Assembly: GCF_000685355.1 (NCBI RefSeq)
Contig: NZ_JHET01000008.1
Coordinates: 1-64,000, forward strand
Direction of reading: 5' to 3'
From: Microbacterium sp. CH12i
GTDB taxonomy: Bacteria > Actinomycetota > Actinomycetes > Actinomycetales > Microbacteriaceae
DNA length: 64,000 nt
Within the stretch, counting starts at the first letter, position 1. Every line of letters begins with the position of its first letter. The translations under genes were made by a program, and so were the position numbers. The notes under the pieces are model-generated. The model searched no databases, was not told the DNA's origin, and worked only from the letters and a program-made list of their open reading frames with translations. Below, one piece after another: positions 18,894 to 27,178 of the stretch.

Positions 18894-19670
18894 TCAGCTC
18901 GGGCGACGAGGCATGAGCGGCTGAAGCACACGGCTCACCGAGCGCGCCGCCGCCGTCGTGAGCGCCATCAGCGCGCCGAGATCGCTCGCGTCCACCGGCA
19001 CAACCGTCGATAGCGCCCCGACGACCTCCCCGGTCGCATCGATGACCGGCGCTGCCACCCCCGTGAAGTCGTCGTCGGCCTGTTGGCGCGATACCGCGCC
19101 GCGCGCCTGGCGCACTTCGGCCAGGATCGCACGCAGCTTCACGGAATCGGTCACCGTGTGCGACGTCAAAGCGGGTACGGGCCTCTCGAGAACCTCCCGC
19201 TGGCGGCCGGCGGGAGCGAACGCGACGAGTACGCGTCCCGCTGCCGTGGTCAGGGCGTGCGAGCGCTGGCCGGTGATCTTCTGCTCCGAGCGGGTGCCGC
19301 GCACGACTTCGACGTTGATTACGTCGGTGTCTTCGAGCACGGCCAGTACGCAGGAGCACGCGGTCACCGCCACCAGGTCTTCCATGACCGGAAGGCACAC
19401 CTCCCGCAGCAGGCGTCCACGCGGCGCGAGCGCCGCGAGCTGACGGATGCGGACCCCGACATGGAATCGCCCCTCGACGTCGCGCTCCAGCGCTCCCCAT
19501 GTGCAGAGGTCCGACAGCAGCCGGTGCGCGGTGCTCAGCGGAACGTCAGCGAATCGCGCGAGTTCACTGAGCGAGAGCGACATCCGCGCGGGTTCGAACG
19601 CATCCAGCATCCGCATCGCGCGGAGCGTCACGGAACCGGTGCTGCGGCGCGTCCGGGTCTGCTCGAGCAT
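18894..19670 (-). CDS. IclR-family transcriptional regulator
   Basis: This 258-residue protein has an N-terminal winged helix (about 12-75: MSLSLSELARFADVPLSTAH, then RLLSDL) and the IclR effector domain with GRVLVAFAP and the VAAPVIDATGEVVGALS block. A 19-bp perfect palindrome lies 59 bases before its start, between it and the divergent SnoaL-like gene. It probably controls both the dhaKL-side operon and the plus-strand VAO operon; the effector would be an aromatic or side-chain intermediate. Confidence 0.85.
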   Translation of the reverse strand: MLEQTRTRRSTGSVTLRAMRMLDAFEPARMSLSLSELARFADVPLSTAHRLLSDLCTWGALERDVEGRFHVGVRIRQLAALAPRGRLLREVCLPVMEDLVAVTACSCVLAVLEDTDVINVEVVRGTRSEQKITGQRSHALTTAAGRVLVAFAPAGRQREVLERPVPALTSHTVTDSVKLRAILAEVRQARGAVSRQQADDDFTGVAAPVIDATGEVVGALSTVVPVDASDLGALMALTTAAARSVSRVLQPLMPRRPS

Positions 19671-19728
19671 CGTGATGTCCTCCTTGACGCGATCTGCCGG
19701 GCCGGGTCGATGCGACGCGCACCGCCAG

Positions 19729-19747
19729 GCTTCCGTTATACGGAAGC
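19729..19747. promoter_or_regulatory. IclR-type operator
   Basis: GCTTCCGT-TAT-ACGGAAGC is a perfect palindrome with 8-bp arms. The TTCCG...CGGAA core is typical of IclR-family operators. It stands between divergent genes, 59 bases from the IclR start and 70 bases from the SnoaL-like start, so it can serve both promoters. Confidence 0.72.
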
Positions 19748-19816
19748 TTTGTCAACCGCCCCGAAATCCGTCCATACACTGACGCCGACCTCACAACCAC
19801 GAAGGAAAGGCACAAT

Positions 19817-20362
19817 ATGACGTCTCCCCTCCACCCCGCCGTCCAGCGACTGATCGATCGCGAGGACATCCGCGATGCCCACATCCGCTACGCCCGCGGA
19901 ATGGATCGCCACGACCTCGCGCTCGTCGCCTCGGCGTTCCATGTCGATGGCCGCGACAGGCACGGTTCGTTCGAGGGCGGCCCCGACGACGTAGCCCGAT
20001 GGGCGCACCGCGGACACACCCTTCACTACACCGCTCACAACCACTATCTCGGCAACGTCAGTTTCACGTTCGAAGGGGATGACGTGTGCTTCACCGAGAC
20101 CTACTTCCACATCGTGCTGCACCGCATTTCCGAACCAACCGGCAACGATGTGCTCGGCGGACGCTATCTCGATCGTCTGGAGAAGCGCGATGGCACGTGG
20201 GCGATCGTCGACCGAGAGGTCGTACTCGACTGGAAGGGCGAGCATCTGCCGATCGATCCGGTCCGCGACCATGAGGTGAACAAGACCTACCCCGCCGGCC
20301 AGTGGAGCGACGATGACCTCTCGTACACGCGCGTGGCCGACTTCGTGCGCACCAGGGTCTGA
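19817..20362 (+). CDS. SnoaL-like (NTF2-fold) protein
   Basis: This 181-residue protein belongs to the SnoaL_4/nuclear-transport-factor-2 fold: N-terminal helix DREDIRDAHIRYARGMDRHD, then a cone-shaped beta-sheet with THN/H-rich positions (YTAHNHYLGNV) and a C-terminal WAIVDREVVLDW strand. Members include dehydratases, cyclases and the lignin gamma-formaldehyde lyase LdpA. It opens the plus-strand operon beside a LigD-like dehydrogenase and VAO-type oxidase, so a lyase or dehydratase on a phenylpropane side chain is a reasonable guess. The sequence does not decide the reaction. Confidence 0.7.
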   Translation: MTSPLHPAVQRLIDREDIRDAHIRYARGMDRHDLALVASAFHVDGRDRHGSFEGGPDDVARWAHRGHTLHYTAHNHYLGNVSFTFEGDDVCFTETYFHIVLHRISEPTGNDVLGGRYLDRLEKRDGTWAIVDREVVLDWKGEHLPIDPVRDHEVNKTYPAGQWSDDDLSYTRVADFVRTRV

Positions 20363-20423
20363 TCGACCACTGCGACCACCCTGAAATTCTGACAGCCCCA
20401 CCCTCGATCCCAAGGAGTCACCC

Positions 20424-21702
20424 ATGCACGCTCGACGACGCGCTGCTGCATTACTCGTTCCTCTGCTTTTGCTCACCGGCTGCGCCGGGACCTCGATCGC
20501 AACCACTTCCGACGCCCCGGCAGGCGATACCCAAGAGATCCCAGCGGTGCCGGGTTACGATCCGGCGACCAAGACGATCCGCGTGGGGTCTCTCGTGCCC
20601 GTCTCGGGTGTGTTCGCCGCTGCCATCACGCAGGTGCAGGGCGGCGAGGCCTACTTCGCTCGTGCACCGCCCCCGGTGGACCCCTCGAGGGATACAACGT
20701 CGAGATCGTGAACTACGACTCGGAGTACACGCCGGCGGTCGCGATCCCGCTCTATCAGGGAGCGAAGGACGACGTCGTGATGTTCCAGAGCATCCTCGGC
20801 ACCGCGATCATCCAGGCGCTGCTCCCGTCGATGCGCGACGACGGCATGCTCGTCGTTCCCGGCATCTCGACGCAGGATTTCGTCTCCGACCCCAATATCG
20901 TGCCGTTCGGCCCGATCTATCCGACGTATTCGGCGGCCGGCGTCGATTATGCGTGAACGAAGAGGGTCTCGGGGACGAGATCTTCTGCTCGCTCACTCAG
21001 GACGATGAGTCGGGGGCGTCCTTCCGCGAGGGCTTCCACTTCGCCTTGGATGAACTCGATCTCGCGAAGGGCATCGACGTCACCTATCCCACCGGCAATC
21101 AGGACTTCGTGGCTCAGATCACACAGCTCAAGAACGCAGGATGCGGGGTCGTGCACCTCGCCGGCACAGGTGGCACGCTCCAGAACGCAGCCATCAAGGC
21201 CGTGCAACTGGACTTCGATGCGACGTGGCTCGCGCCGGCGATGGCTGTGCTCGCGACGACGGCGACAGGTCCCGGAGCCGAGTACATCATCGAACACGTT
21301 CGCGTGTTCATGACAGGGACCGAGTGGGACGGGGACCAGGCCCCCGGTCAGGCGATGATGCAAGAAGACCTCGAGGATCTCTATCCCGACTACATCCCCT
21401 ATGCCAACAGCTACCAGACGGGCTACCTCTCGTCAGTCACAACGACCGCGATCCTCGAACGGGCGATCGCCGATGGTGATCTCTCGCGCGAGAATCTGAT
21501 GTCGATCGCGGCCTCCCTCGGCGAAGTCGATGACCTCGGCCTTGGCGGCGGCACTTACCTCTACGGCGATTCGATCGACGAACGCGAACCCACTACCGCT
21601 CTGTCGGTGTTCCGCGTCGACCCTGCGGCAGCCATCGGGCTCACCCTGGAGAAATTCCAGTACGAGTCTCCGCTCGCCGCGAAGTACAACGCCGAGAACT
21701 GA
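20424..21702 (+). pseudogene. Branched-chain-type ABC substrate-binding lipoprotein, two one-base frameshifts
   Basis: The N-terminus has a lipoprotein signal with LLTGC (Cys20), then [14 protein letters not shown]. The frame shifts near 20667 (GCACCGCC for GCAACCGCC) and again near 20957 (GCGTGAAC for GCGGTGAAC); each restores a continuous match to the intact paralogue at 31068-32357 (for example TYPTGNQDFVAQITQLKNAG). Both changes are losses from two-base homopolymers, so the gene may be intact in the cell at about 426 residues. It would deliver an aromatic substrate to the LivHMGF importer. Confidence 0.82.
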
Positions 21703-21814
21703 CCACCTCCTCCCGCCGGCCGCAGCGCGCCTCGTCTCACACTGTGACCCGGCGCGCGCTCCGGCCCGCGGTAACCTCAATCGCCTCCGCATCCACCAAT
21801 CCTCCAGGAGCCTC

Positions 21815-23407
21815 ATGTCCCCCCGAAACCCGTCCGCCGTCTCCCCCCCGGATCTCACCGATGAGGTGATCACGCGACTCCGCGACATCGTGGGCGATGA
21901 CGGCCTCGTCGTCGATCGCGCCCAGATGGCCGACAAGGATTGGCCGCTGCGCGATCCGTACTGGATCCCCGGCGATGACACGTACGCTCCGTCGGTAGCG
22001 GTGCATCCCACCACCTCTGATCAGATCCAAGCGATACTGACGGTCGCGAGCGACACCGGCATCCCGGTATGGACGCACTCCCAAGGTCGCAACAACGGCT
22101 ACGGCGGCGCATCCTCGCGCGTCGGCGGATCCATCAGCATCAGCCTTCGGCGCATGAACCGCATACTCGAGATCAATGAGAAACTCGCCTACGCCGTCGT
22201 CGAACCGGGTGTCAGCTGGTTCGAGCTCTATGACGAACTCCGCTCGCGTGGCTCGCGGCTCACGGTCTCAGTCCCGGATCTCGGCTGGGGAAGCGTCATC
22301 GGAAACTCGCTCGACAATGGCGTGAGCTACCTGCCGTACGGGGCCGACTTCATGGCGCCGTGCGGGCTCGAAGTAGTACTGCCGAGCGGCGAGACGTTGC
22401 GGACGGGGATGGGCGCCATGCCCGATAACCCGTCGTGGCACCTCTACAAGAGAGGCGTCGGACCGACCCTCGATCCGCTTTTCATGCAGTCCAACCTCGG
22501 GATCGTCGTGAAGATGGGTATCTGGCTCATGCCTGCACCTGAGGCCTACGCGCCGCTGCTGATGACGGTCGCACACGACGACGACCTGGGCGCCGCCATC
22601 GACACCATCCGGGAGCTTCGCCTCAAGAACCACCTCCGCGGAGTGCCGAGCCTCTACAACACCCTGATGGCCGCGACCATGACGGGTGTGCCGGAGGTGA
22701 TCACGCGAGCCGAGAAGGGCATCCTCCCGGACGAGGAGGTGCAGCAGATCGCGGAAGAGACGGGGCTCGGTCGCTGGTACGTGCGCGCCGCCCTGTGGGG
22801 CGACCGCGCCGAGGTCGACTACCTGATCACCGCTGTCACCCGGGAGTGGGAGAAGATCCCGGGCGCGCGCGTCACCGTCCCGGGAATCTATGCCCCCGAG
22901 GAGTACGAGCAGATCGCCTCCATCTCGGATCGCATCACCGCTGGTGTACCCAACCTCGACGTGATCAAGTTCAAGGGCGAGGGATTCGCCCACATCGGCC
23001 TGGCCCCGATCGTGCCGATGGAGGGCGCGCGTGTACAGGAGGCGATGGCCACGATCCGACGCATCATCGAGGACGAGACCGGATTCAACTACAAGGCGGG
23101 CATTCTGGTCACGGGCGAGCGCGCATGCGCACTCGTCTCGAGCATCAACTTCGACCCTCGCGACGCAGAATCCGCCCGCAATGCGTTCCGTGTAGCACGT
23201 GCTCTCGTCGCCGAGCTCGCCACGCACGGCTACAGCGAGTATCGAGCCCACCTCGACTTCATGGAAGACGTCGCTGACCGGATGTCCTGGGGTGACCACG
23301 CATACCGGCGCTTCGTCGAGACGATCAAGGATGCGGTCGACCCGAAGGGCATCCTCTCCCCCGGACGTTACGGGATCTGGCCCGCGCATCTGCGCGAAGG
23401 CCGCTGA
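21815..23407 (+). CDS. FAD-linked oxidase of the vanillyl-alcohol/eugenol oxidase family
   Basis: ATG 21815 follows AGGAG by four bases and gives 530 residues, like Rhodococcus eugenol oxidase. The VAO fold is clear: FAD-binding domain with RNNGYGGASSRVGGSI, YAVVEPGVSWFELYDEL, VPDLGWGSVIGNSLDNGV and QSNLGIVVKMGIWLM. The histidine in GFAHIGLAPIVP lines up with the covalent-FAD histidine of eugenol oxidase. The C-terminus ends DPKGILSPGRYGIWP, the family signature. Such enzymes oxidise para-hydroxybenzylic alcohols, 4-allylphenols or 4-alkylphenols with O2. In this island it likely oxidises the side chain of a guaiacyl compound. Confidence 0.9.
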   Translation: MSPRNPSAVSPPDLTDEVITRLRDIVGDDGLVVDRAQMADKDWPLRDPYWIPGDDTYAPSVAVHPTTSDQIQAILTVASDTGIPVWTHSQGRNNGYGGASSRVGGSISISLRRMNRILEINEKLAYAVVEPGVSWFELYDELRSRGSRLTVSVPDLGWGSVIGNSLDNGVSYLPYGADFMAPCGLEVVLPSGETLRTGMGAMPDNPSWHLYKRGVGPTLDPLFMQSNLGIVVKMGIWLMPAPEAYAPLLMTVAHDDDLGAAIDTIRELRLKNHLRGVPSLYNTLMAATMTGVPEVITRAEKGILPDEEVQQIAEETGLGRWYVRAALWGDRAEVDYLITAVTREWEKIPGARVTVPGIYAPEEYEQIASISDRITAGVPNLDVIKFKGEGFAHIGLAPIVPMEGARVQEAMATIRRIIEDETGFNYKAGILVTGERACALVSSINFDPRDAESARNAFRVARALVAELATHGYSEYRAHLDFMEDVADRMSWGDHAYRRFVETIKDAVDPKGILSPGRYGIWPAHLREGR

Positions 23408-23408
23408 C

Positions 23409-23422
23409 GGTCAAATTGAGAC
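23409..23422. promoter_or_regulatory. Shared 14-bp promoter-region motif, copy 1
   Basis: GGTCAAATTGAGAC occurs here, 61 bases before the flavin reductase start, and identically at 37384-37397, 58 bases before the SDR start. The inner TCAA-A-TTGA is palindromic. Identical sequence and spacing in front of two distant island genes suggest one regulator or promoter type; the protein is not known. Confidence 0.5.
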
Positions 23423-23482
23423 GTCCACTCCGCGCCCGGGCACGAGACTGGAGGAGTCGACAAGACGAAAGCGAGCGACACC

Positions 23483-24637
23483 ATGACGAAGACGTCCACA
23501 CCATCCGTAGATGCACTCAGCGACGTTGATGATGCGCAGTTCCGCAATGTCGTCGGCCACTTCGCCAGCGGTGTCACCGTGATCACGACACTCGTCGACG
23601 GCAAACTCTTCGGCACGACGGCATCCGCCGTGTCATCGCTTTCCATGGACCCGCCGATGATGCTCGTGTGCCTCAACCGCACCAGCTCGAGCCACGATGC
23701 GGTCGTGAGCGCGGGCCACTACGGCATCAACATCCTCGCCGCCGAACAGGATCACCTTGCGAGCCACTTCGGTCGCAAATCCGACGACAAGTTCGCGGCG
23801 GTGCCGCACACCATCTCGTCGCGGGGCATCCCGCTCATCGATGGCGCCCTAGCCACGATCGAGTGCCGCGTAGAAGAGACAGCGACAGGCGGAACGCACA
23901 CGATCTTCATCGGCCGGGTGTTGGCCGCCGATGCACGGGACGGCGAACCTCTTGCCTACTATCGCGGCAAGTTCGGTCGGCTGGAACGCGCGCGCGAGAA
24001 GTCCGCCTATGCCGGCACGCGGGACTGGGTGCTGCGTCGTCGAACTCCCCTCGGCGCGGCGCTCGACGTGACGACGATCGCCGACGAGCTACGACTCGAG
24101 CCGGAGCTCGTCCACAATGCGCTGATCACGCTGTCTTCAGAGTCGTTGGTCGGAAGAACGGATGCCGGGGACTTCACCCCGACCCCTCTCACCGCCGACG
24201 CGGTCGACGACATATACGACGGGCGTGCGGCGATCGAGACAGGGGTCGTCGAGACGTACCTCGCATCAATGTCAGATGAGCAGTTCGCCGCGCTGCAGGC
24301 GCTCGGCGAGGAGGTCGACGCTACGACAGAGCTTGCGCAGGAGGATCTCGACCGATTTCTCGACCAGAACCTCGAATACCACGCCCAGCTGGTGGACCTC
24401 GCAGGTTCAGCACAGCTGAGCGACTCGTATCGCCGCATGAATGTCTCGACCATCTGGCGCGAGACATTCGACGCCGAGGACTGGAGCGTGCGCCTCGAAG
24501 ACAATCGTCTGCAGAGCATCACCGCGGCCGTGGCGAACCGTGACGTCGAGGCTGCGAAGCTGGCGATCCGTAGCCAGACCGAGCTCATCAAGATCGGCGC
24601 GAAGGCGATGATCGCCGCCAATGGCGGAGCCGTCTGA
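23483..24637 (+). CDS. Flavin reductase fused to a GntR-like (wHTH + FCD) domain
   Basis: Residues 1-165 are an HpaC/DIM6-type flavin reductase (FRNVVGHFASGVTVITT, GTTASAVSSLSMDPPM, LVCLNRTSSSHDAV, GINILAAEQ). Residues 175-235 resemble a winged helix (TTIADELRLEPELVHNALIT) and 235-384 the FCD effector domain of FadR-type GntR regulators (RAAIETGVVETYLA, LDQNLEYHAQLVDLAG). Two FCD metal-site histidine positions appear replaced. The enzyme part would supply FMNH2/FADH2 to a two-component monooxygenase, such as the luciferase-like protein at 34192-35286. The second half may sense the substrate, as the MarR-like tail of Acinetobacter 4-hydroxyphenylacetate hydroxylase reductase does. Confidence 0.85.
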   Translation: MTKTSTPSVDALSDVDDAQFRNVVGHFASGVTVITTLVDGKLFGTTASAVSSLSMDPPMMLVCLNRTSSSHDAVVSAGHYGINILAAEQDHLASHFGRKSDDKFAAVPHTISSRGIPLIDGALATIECRVEETATGGTHTIFIGRVLAADARDGEPLAYYRGKFGRLERAREKSAYAGTRDWVLRRRTPLGAALDVTTIADELRLEPELVHNALITLSSESLVGRTDAGDFTPTPLTADAVDDIYDGRAAIETGVVETYLASMSDEQFAALQALGEEVDATTELAQEDLDRFLDQNLEYHAQLVDLAGSAQLSDSYRRMNVSTIWRETFDAEDWSVRLEDNRLQSITAAVANRDVEAAKLAIRSQTELIKIGAKAMIAANGGAV

Positions 24638-24664
24638 TCTGCGTGCGTCCTGCTCAGTGAGATC

Positions 24665-24704
24665 CACGCTCCGAACGAGGTGATCACGCTCAGAACGAGG
24701 TGAT
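24665..24704. repeat. 20-bp tandem duplication at the 3' end of the alcohol dehydrogenase gene
   Basis: CACGCTCCGAACGAGGTGAT (24665-24684) is repeated as CACGCTCAGAACGAGGTGAT (24685-24704), followed by a third partial unit, CACGCTCCGG. The second and third units hold the dehydrogenase stop codon and its last codons; the first is downstream of the stop. It looks like slippage at the gene end. Confidence 0.8.
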
Positions 24705-25799
24705 CACGCTCCGGGCGATCGCACCATTCTTGAGCTCCTCGTAGGCGTCGTTGATCTGATCGATGTTGATCTCGCGCGAGATGAGATCGCTGAGATTCAG
24801 TTCGCCGTCAAGGAACAGCTTCGCGTAGCGCGGTACGTCGCGGTGCAGGTCGGAGGATCCCATATAGACGCCGCGAATTCCTCGCTGCGGAGCAAGCAGC
24901 GTGTTTACATCGATCTCGATGGGTCGATCAGGCTTGTGGATTCCGATCAGATGAGCCGTACCCCCGACGCCGAGCATGGCGATCGCCTGCTCGGACGTCT
25001 GCTTCATGCCGATGACCTCGAACGCATGATCGACGCCTCCGGTGAGCTCGAGCACAGCCGCGACGGCATCGCTGTCGGCGCCGTTGACGGTATCCGTCGC
25101 GCCGAAGGATGCCGCGAGCGCCAGCTTCTCGTCGTTCACGTCGACGCCGATTATCCGGGACGCCCCGGCCAGCCGAGCACCCGAGAGCACATTGAGCCCG
25201 ACTCCGCCGAGCCCGATGACCGCCACTGTGTCCCCCTCCTTCACCCCAGCGCCATTGAGTACCGCGCCGACTCCGGTGAGCACCCCGCACCCGAGGATCG
25301 ACGCCTCGGCGAAGGGCACTGCAGTGTCGACCTTGGCGAGCTGGTTCTCATGGACGAGGGCGCGCTCCGCGAATCCCCCGAGCCCGAAGGCTCCGAAGAC
25401 GGGTTGCCCATCACGAGTGAGTCGAGAAGGCTCGTCCGGTCCGCGCAGCGTTGCGAACGGATTGAGACACTGGAAAGGAGCGCCCGCCGTGCATCTCGGG
25501 CAGGTCCCGCAGGACTGGATGAGCGACCCCACGACGTGGTCGCCGGGTACCAGCCCTGTCACGTCCTCGCCGACTGCCACCACGACACCGGCGACCTCAT
25601 GCCCGAGCACGAGGGGGAGCGGCATACCGACATCGGCCTGCGCGAAATGCAGGTCGGAGTGGCAGAGCCCGACCGCTCGGACGTCGACGAGCACCTCACT
25701 GCCCTGCGGCTCAGCGATCTCAACCTCCTCGATCTCGAAGGCGGAACCGATGGCGTTGATCACTGCTGCTCGCACGCGCGAGACTCCTTTGCTCGTCAT
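24690..25799 (-). CDS. Zinc-dependent medium-chain alcohol dehydrogenase
   Basis: This 369-residue MDR enzyme shows the catalytic zinc ligands in VGLCHSDLHF and LGHEVAG, four structural-zinc cysteines in SCGTCPRCTAGAPFQC, and the Rossmann motif VIGLGGVGLN followed by an NAD-type acidic residue in IIGVDV. It resembles class III/aryl-alcohol dehydrogenases. It overlaps the aldehyde dehydrogenase stop by ATGA, so alcohol and aldehyde oxidation are co-expressed, consistent with turning a benzylic or allylic alcohol (or released formaldehyde) into an acid. Confidence 0.88.
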   Translation of the reverse strand: MTSKGVSRVRAAVINAIGSAFEIEEVEIAEPQGSEVLVDVRAVGLCHSDLHFAQADVGMPLPLVLGHEVAGVVVAVGEDVTGLVPGDHVVGSLIQSCGTCPRCTAGAPFQCLNPFATLRGPDEPSRLTRDGQPVFGAFGLGGFAERALVHENQLAKVDTAVPFAEASILGCGVLTGVGAVLNGAGVKEGDTVAVIGLGGVGLNVLSGARLAGASRIIGVDVNDEKLALAASFGATDTVNGADSDAVAAVLELTGGVDHAFEVIGMKQTSEQAIAMLGVGGTAHLIGIHKPDRPIEIDVNTLLAPQRGIRGVYMGSSDLHRDVPRYAKLFLDGELNLSDLISREINIDQINDAYEELKNGAIARSVITSF

Positions 25800-27178
25800 G
25801 TGTAGATCGCCTTGATGGTGACATAATTCTGCATGGCCTCCGGACCGTTCTCGCGCCCGAGCCCTGAGTCCTTGTACCCGCCGAAAGGCGCCGCGAGGTC
25901 GGGGTTGTAGCCATTGACCCCTAGCGTTCCCGACTGCACCCGCCGCGCCGTCCGCACAGCACGGTCGCGGTCAGAGCTGAAGACGGCTCCACCGAGTCCG
26001 TAGCGCGAGTCGTTCGCGAGGCGCACCGCTTCGTCATCGGACGCCGCGGTGAAGACCGTGACGACAGGGCCGAAGATCTCCTCCCGAGCGAGCGCGCTCT
26101 GGGGCTGGACGTCGGTGACGACCGTGGGTTCGTAGTAGAAGCCGGGCAGATGCGCAGCATCCGCCCCACCCACCAGCACGCGCGCACCGCTCGCGCGGGC
26201 CTCATCTACCATCGTTCGCACCCGCGTACGGATACGCTCCGAAACGAGGGGACCTTGATCGGTGGAGGGATCCTTCGGGTCGCCGAGGGTGAGTCCCCGC
26301 GCGACCTCGACTAGGCCCTCGGTGAACTCGGCCGCGCGCCGCTCAGGCACGATGACCCGGGAGAGCAGGAAGCACGTCTGACCGCTGTTCATGAACGATC
26401 CGCCGCGCAGCGCGTCCAGCGTCTGTTCGAGGTCCGCGTCATCGAGAACGACGGCGGCGGACTTGCCGCCGAGCTCCAGGGTGACCGGGATCAGTCTTCT
26501 GCCGCACTGCGCGGCGATCTCTTGCCCTGCGGCAGTCGAGCCGGTGAAGGCGATCTTGTCGATTCCGGGATGGCTGACGAGCACGGCTCCGGTCTCGCGT
26601 CCCCCGGTCACGACGTTGATGACCCCGCTCGGGAACCCGATCGCCGTCACGGCCTCGGCAAGAAGCAGCGCATCGAGCGGCGTTTCCGCCGCAGGCTTGG
26701 CGACGACCGTGCACCCGACTGCGAGAGCCGGAGCGAGCTTGGAGGTCAGCAGAGACAGCGGATAGTTCCAGGGAGTGATCAGCCCGGCGACACCGATCGG
26801 CTCACGACGGATCAACGACTCGCCTGGGAAGGTCACATTCGGCCGGAGCTCTTCCTGCTGCCACTGCCTCGCCTGATCTGCGTAGTAGCGAAGGTGACTC
26901 CCGGGCACGATACCGTTCATCACGCTCGACAGCCCCACCGGCTGACCGATCTCGTCGGTCACGAGAGCCGCGAATTCACTGCCTCGTCGCTCGAGTTCAT
27001 CCGCCAGACGCTCCATCCAGTCGGCGCGCTCAGCACCGCTCATGCGCGGCCACGGCCCCTCATCGAAAGCGAGCCGGGCAGCTCGGACGGCGGAGTCCAC
27101 GTCCGCTGCTCCTCCGTCCGGCGCAGTACCGACGACCGAGAGGTCAGCCGGGTTGATGACGGTGATGCTGGCAGCCAT
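25796..27178 (-). CDS. NAD(P)-dependent aldehyde dehydrogenase
   Basis: This 460-residue ALDH-superfamily enzyme has ITPWNYPLSL, FTGSTAAGQ, the general base in TLELGGKSA, the catalytic cysteine in NSGQTCF and EIFGPVVTVF. Its start overlaps the LivM stop (TAATG). In the island it is the best candidate to oxidise vanillin or a similar aryl aldehyde to the acid that the demethylase operon would use. Confidence 0.88.
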   Translation of the reverse strand: MAASITVINPADLSVVGTAPDGGAADVDSAVRAARLAFDEGPWPRMSGAERADWMERLADELERRGSEFAALVTDEIGQPVGLSSVMNGIVPGSHLRYYADQARQWQQEELRPNVTFPGESLIRREPIGVAGLITPWNYPLSLLTSKLAPALAVGCTVVAKPAAETPLDALLLAEAVTAIGFPSGVINVVTGGRETGAVLVSHPGIDKIAFTGSTAAGQEIAAQCGRRLIPVTLELGGKSAAVVLDDADLEQTLDALRGGSFMNSGQTCFLLSRVIVPERRAAEFTEGLVEVARGLTLGDPKDPSTDQGPLVSERIRTRVRTMVDEARASGARVLVGGADAAHLPGFYYEPTVVTDVQPQSALAREEIFGPVVTVFTAASDDEAVRLANDSRYGLGGAVFSSDRDRAVRTARRVQSGTLGVNGYNPDLAAPFGGYKDSGLGRENGPEAMQNYVTIKAIYT

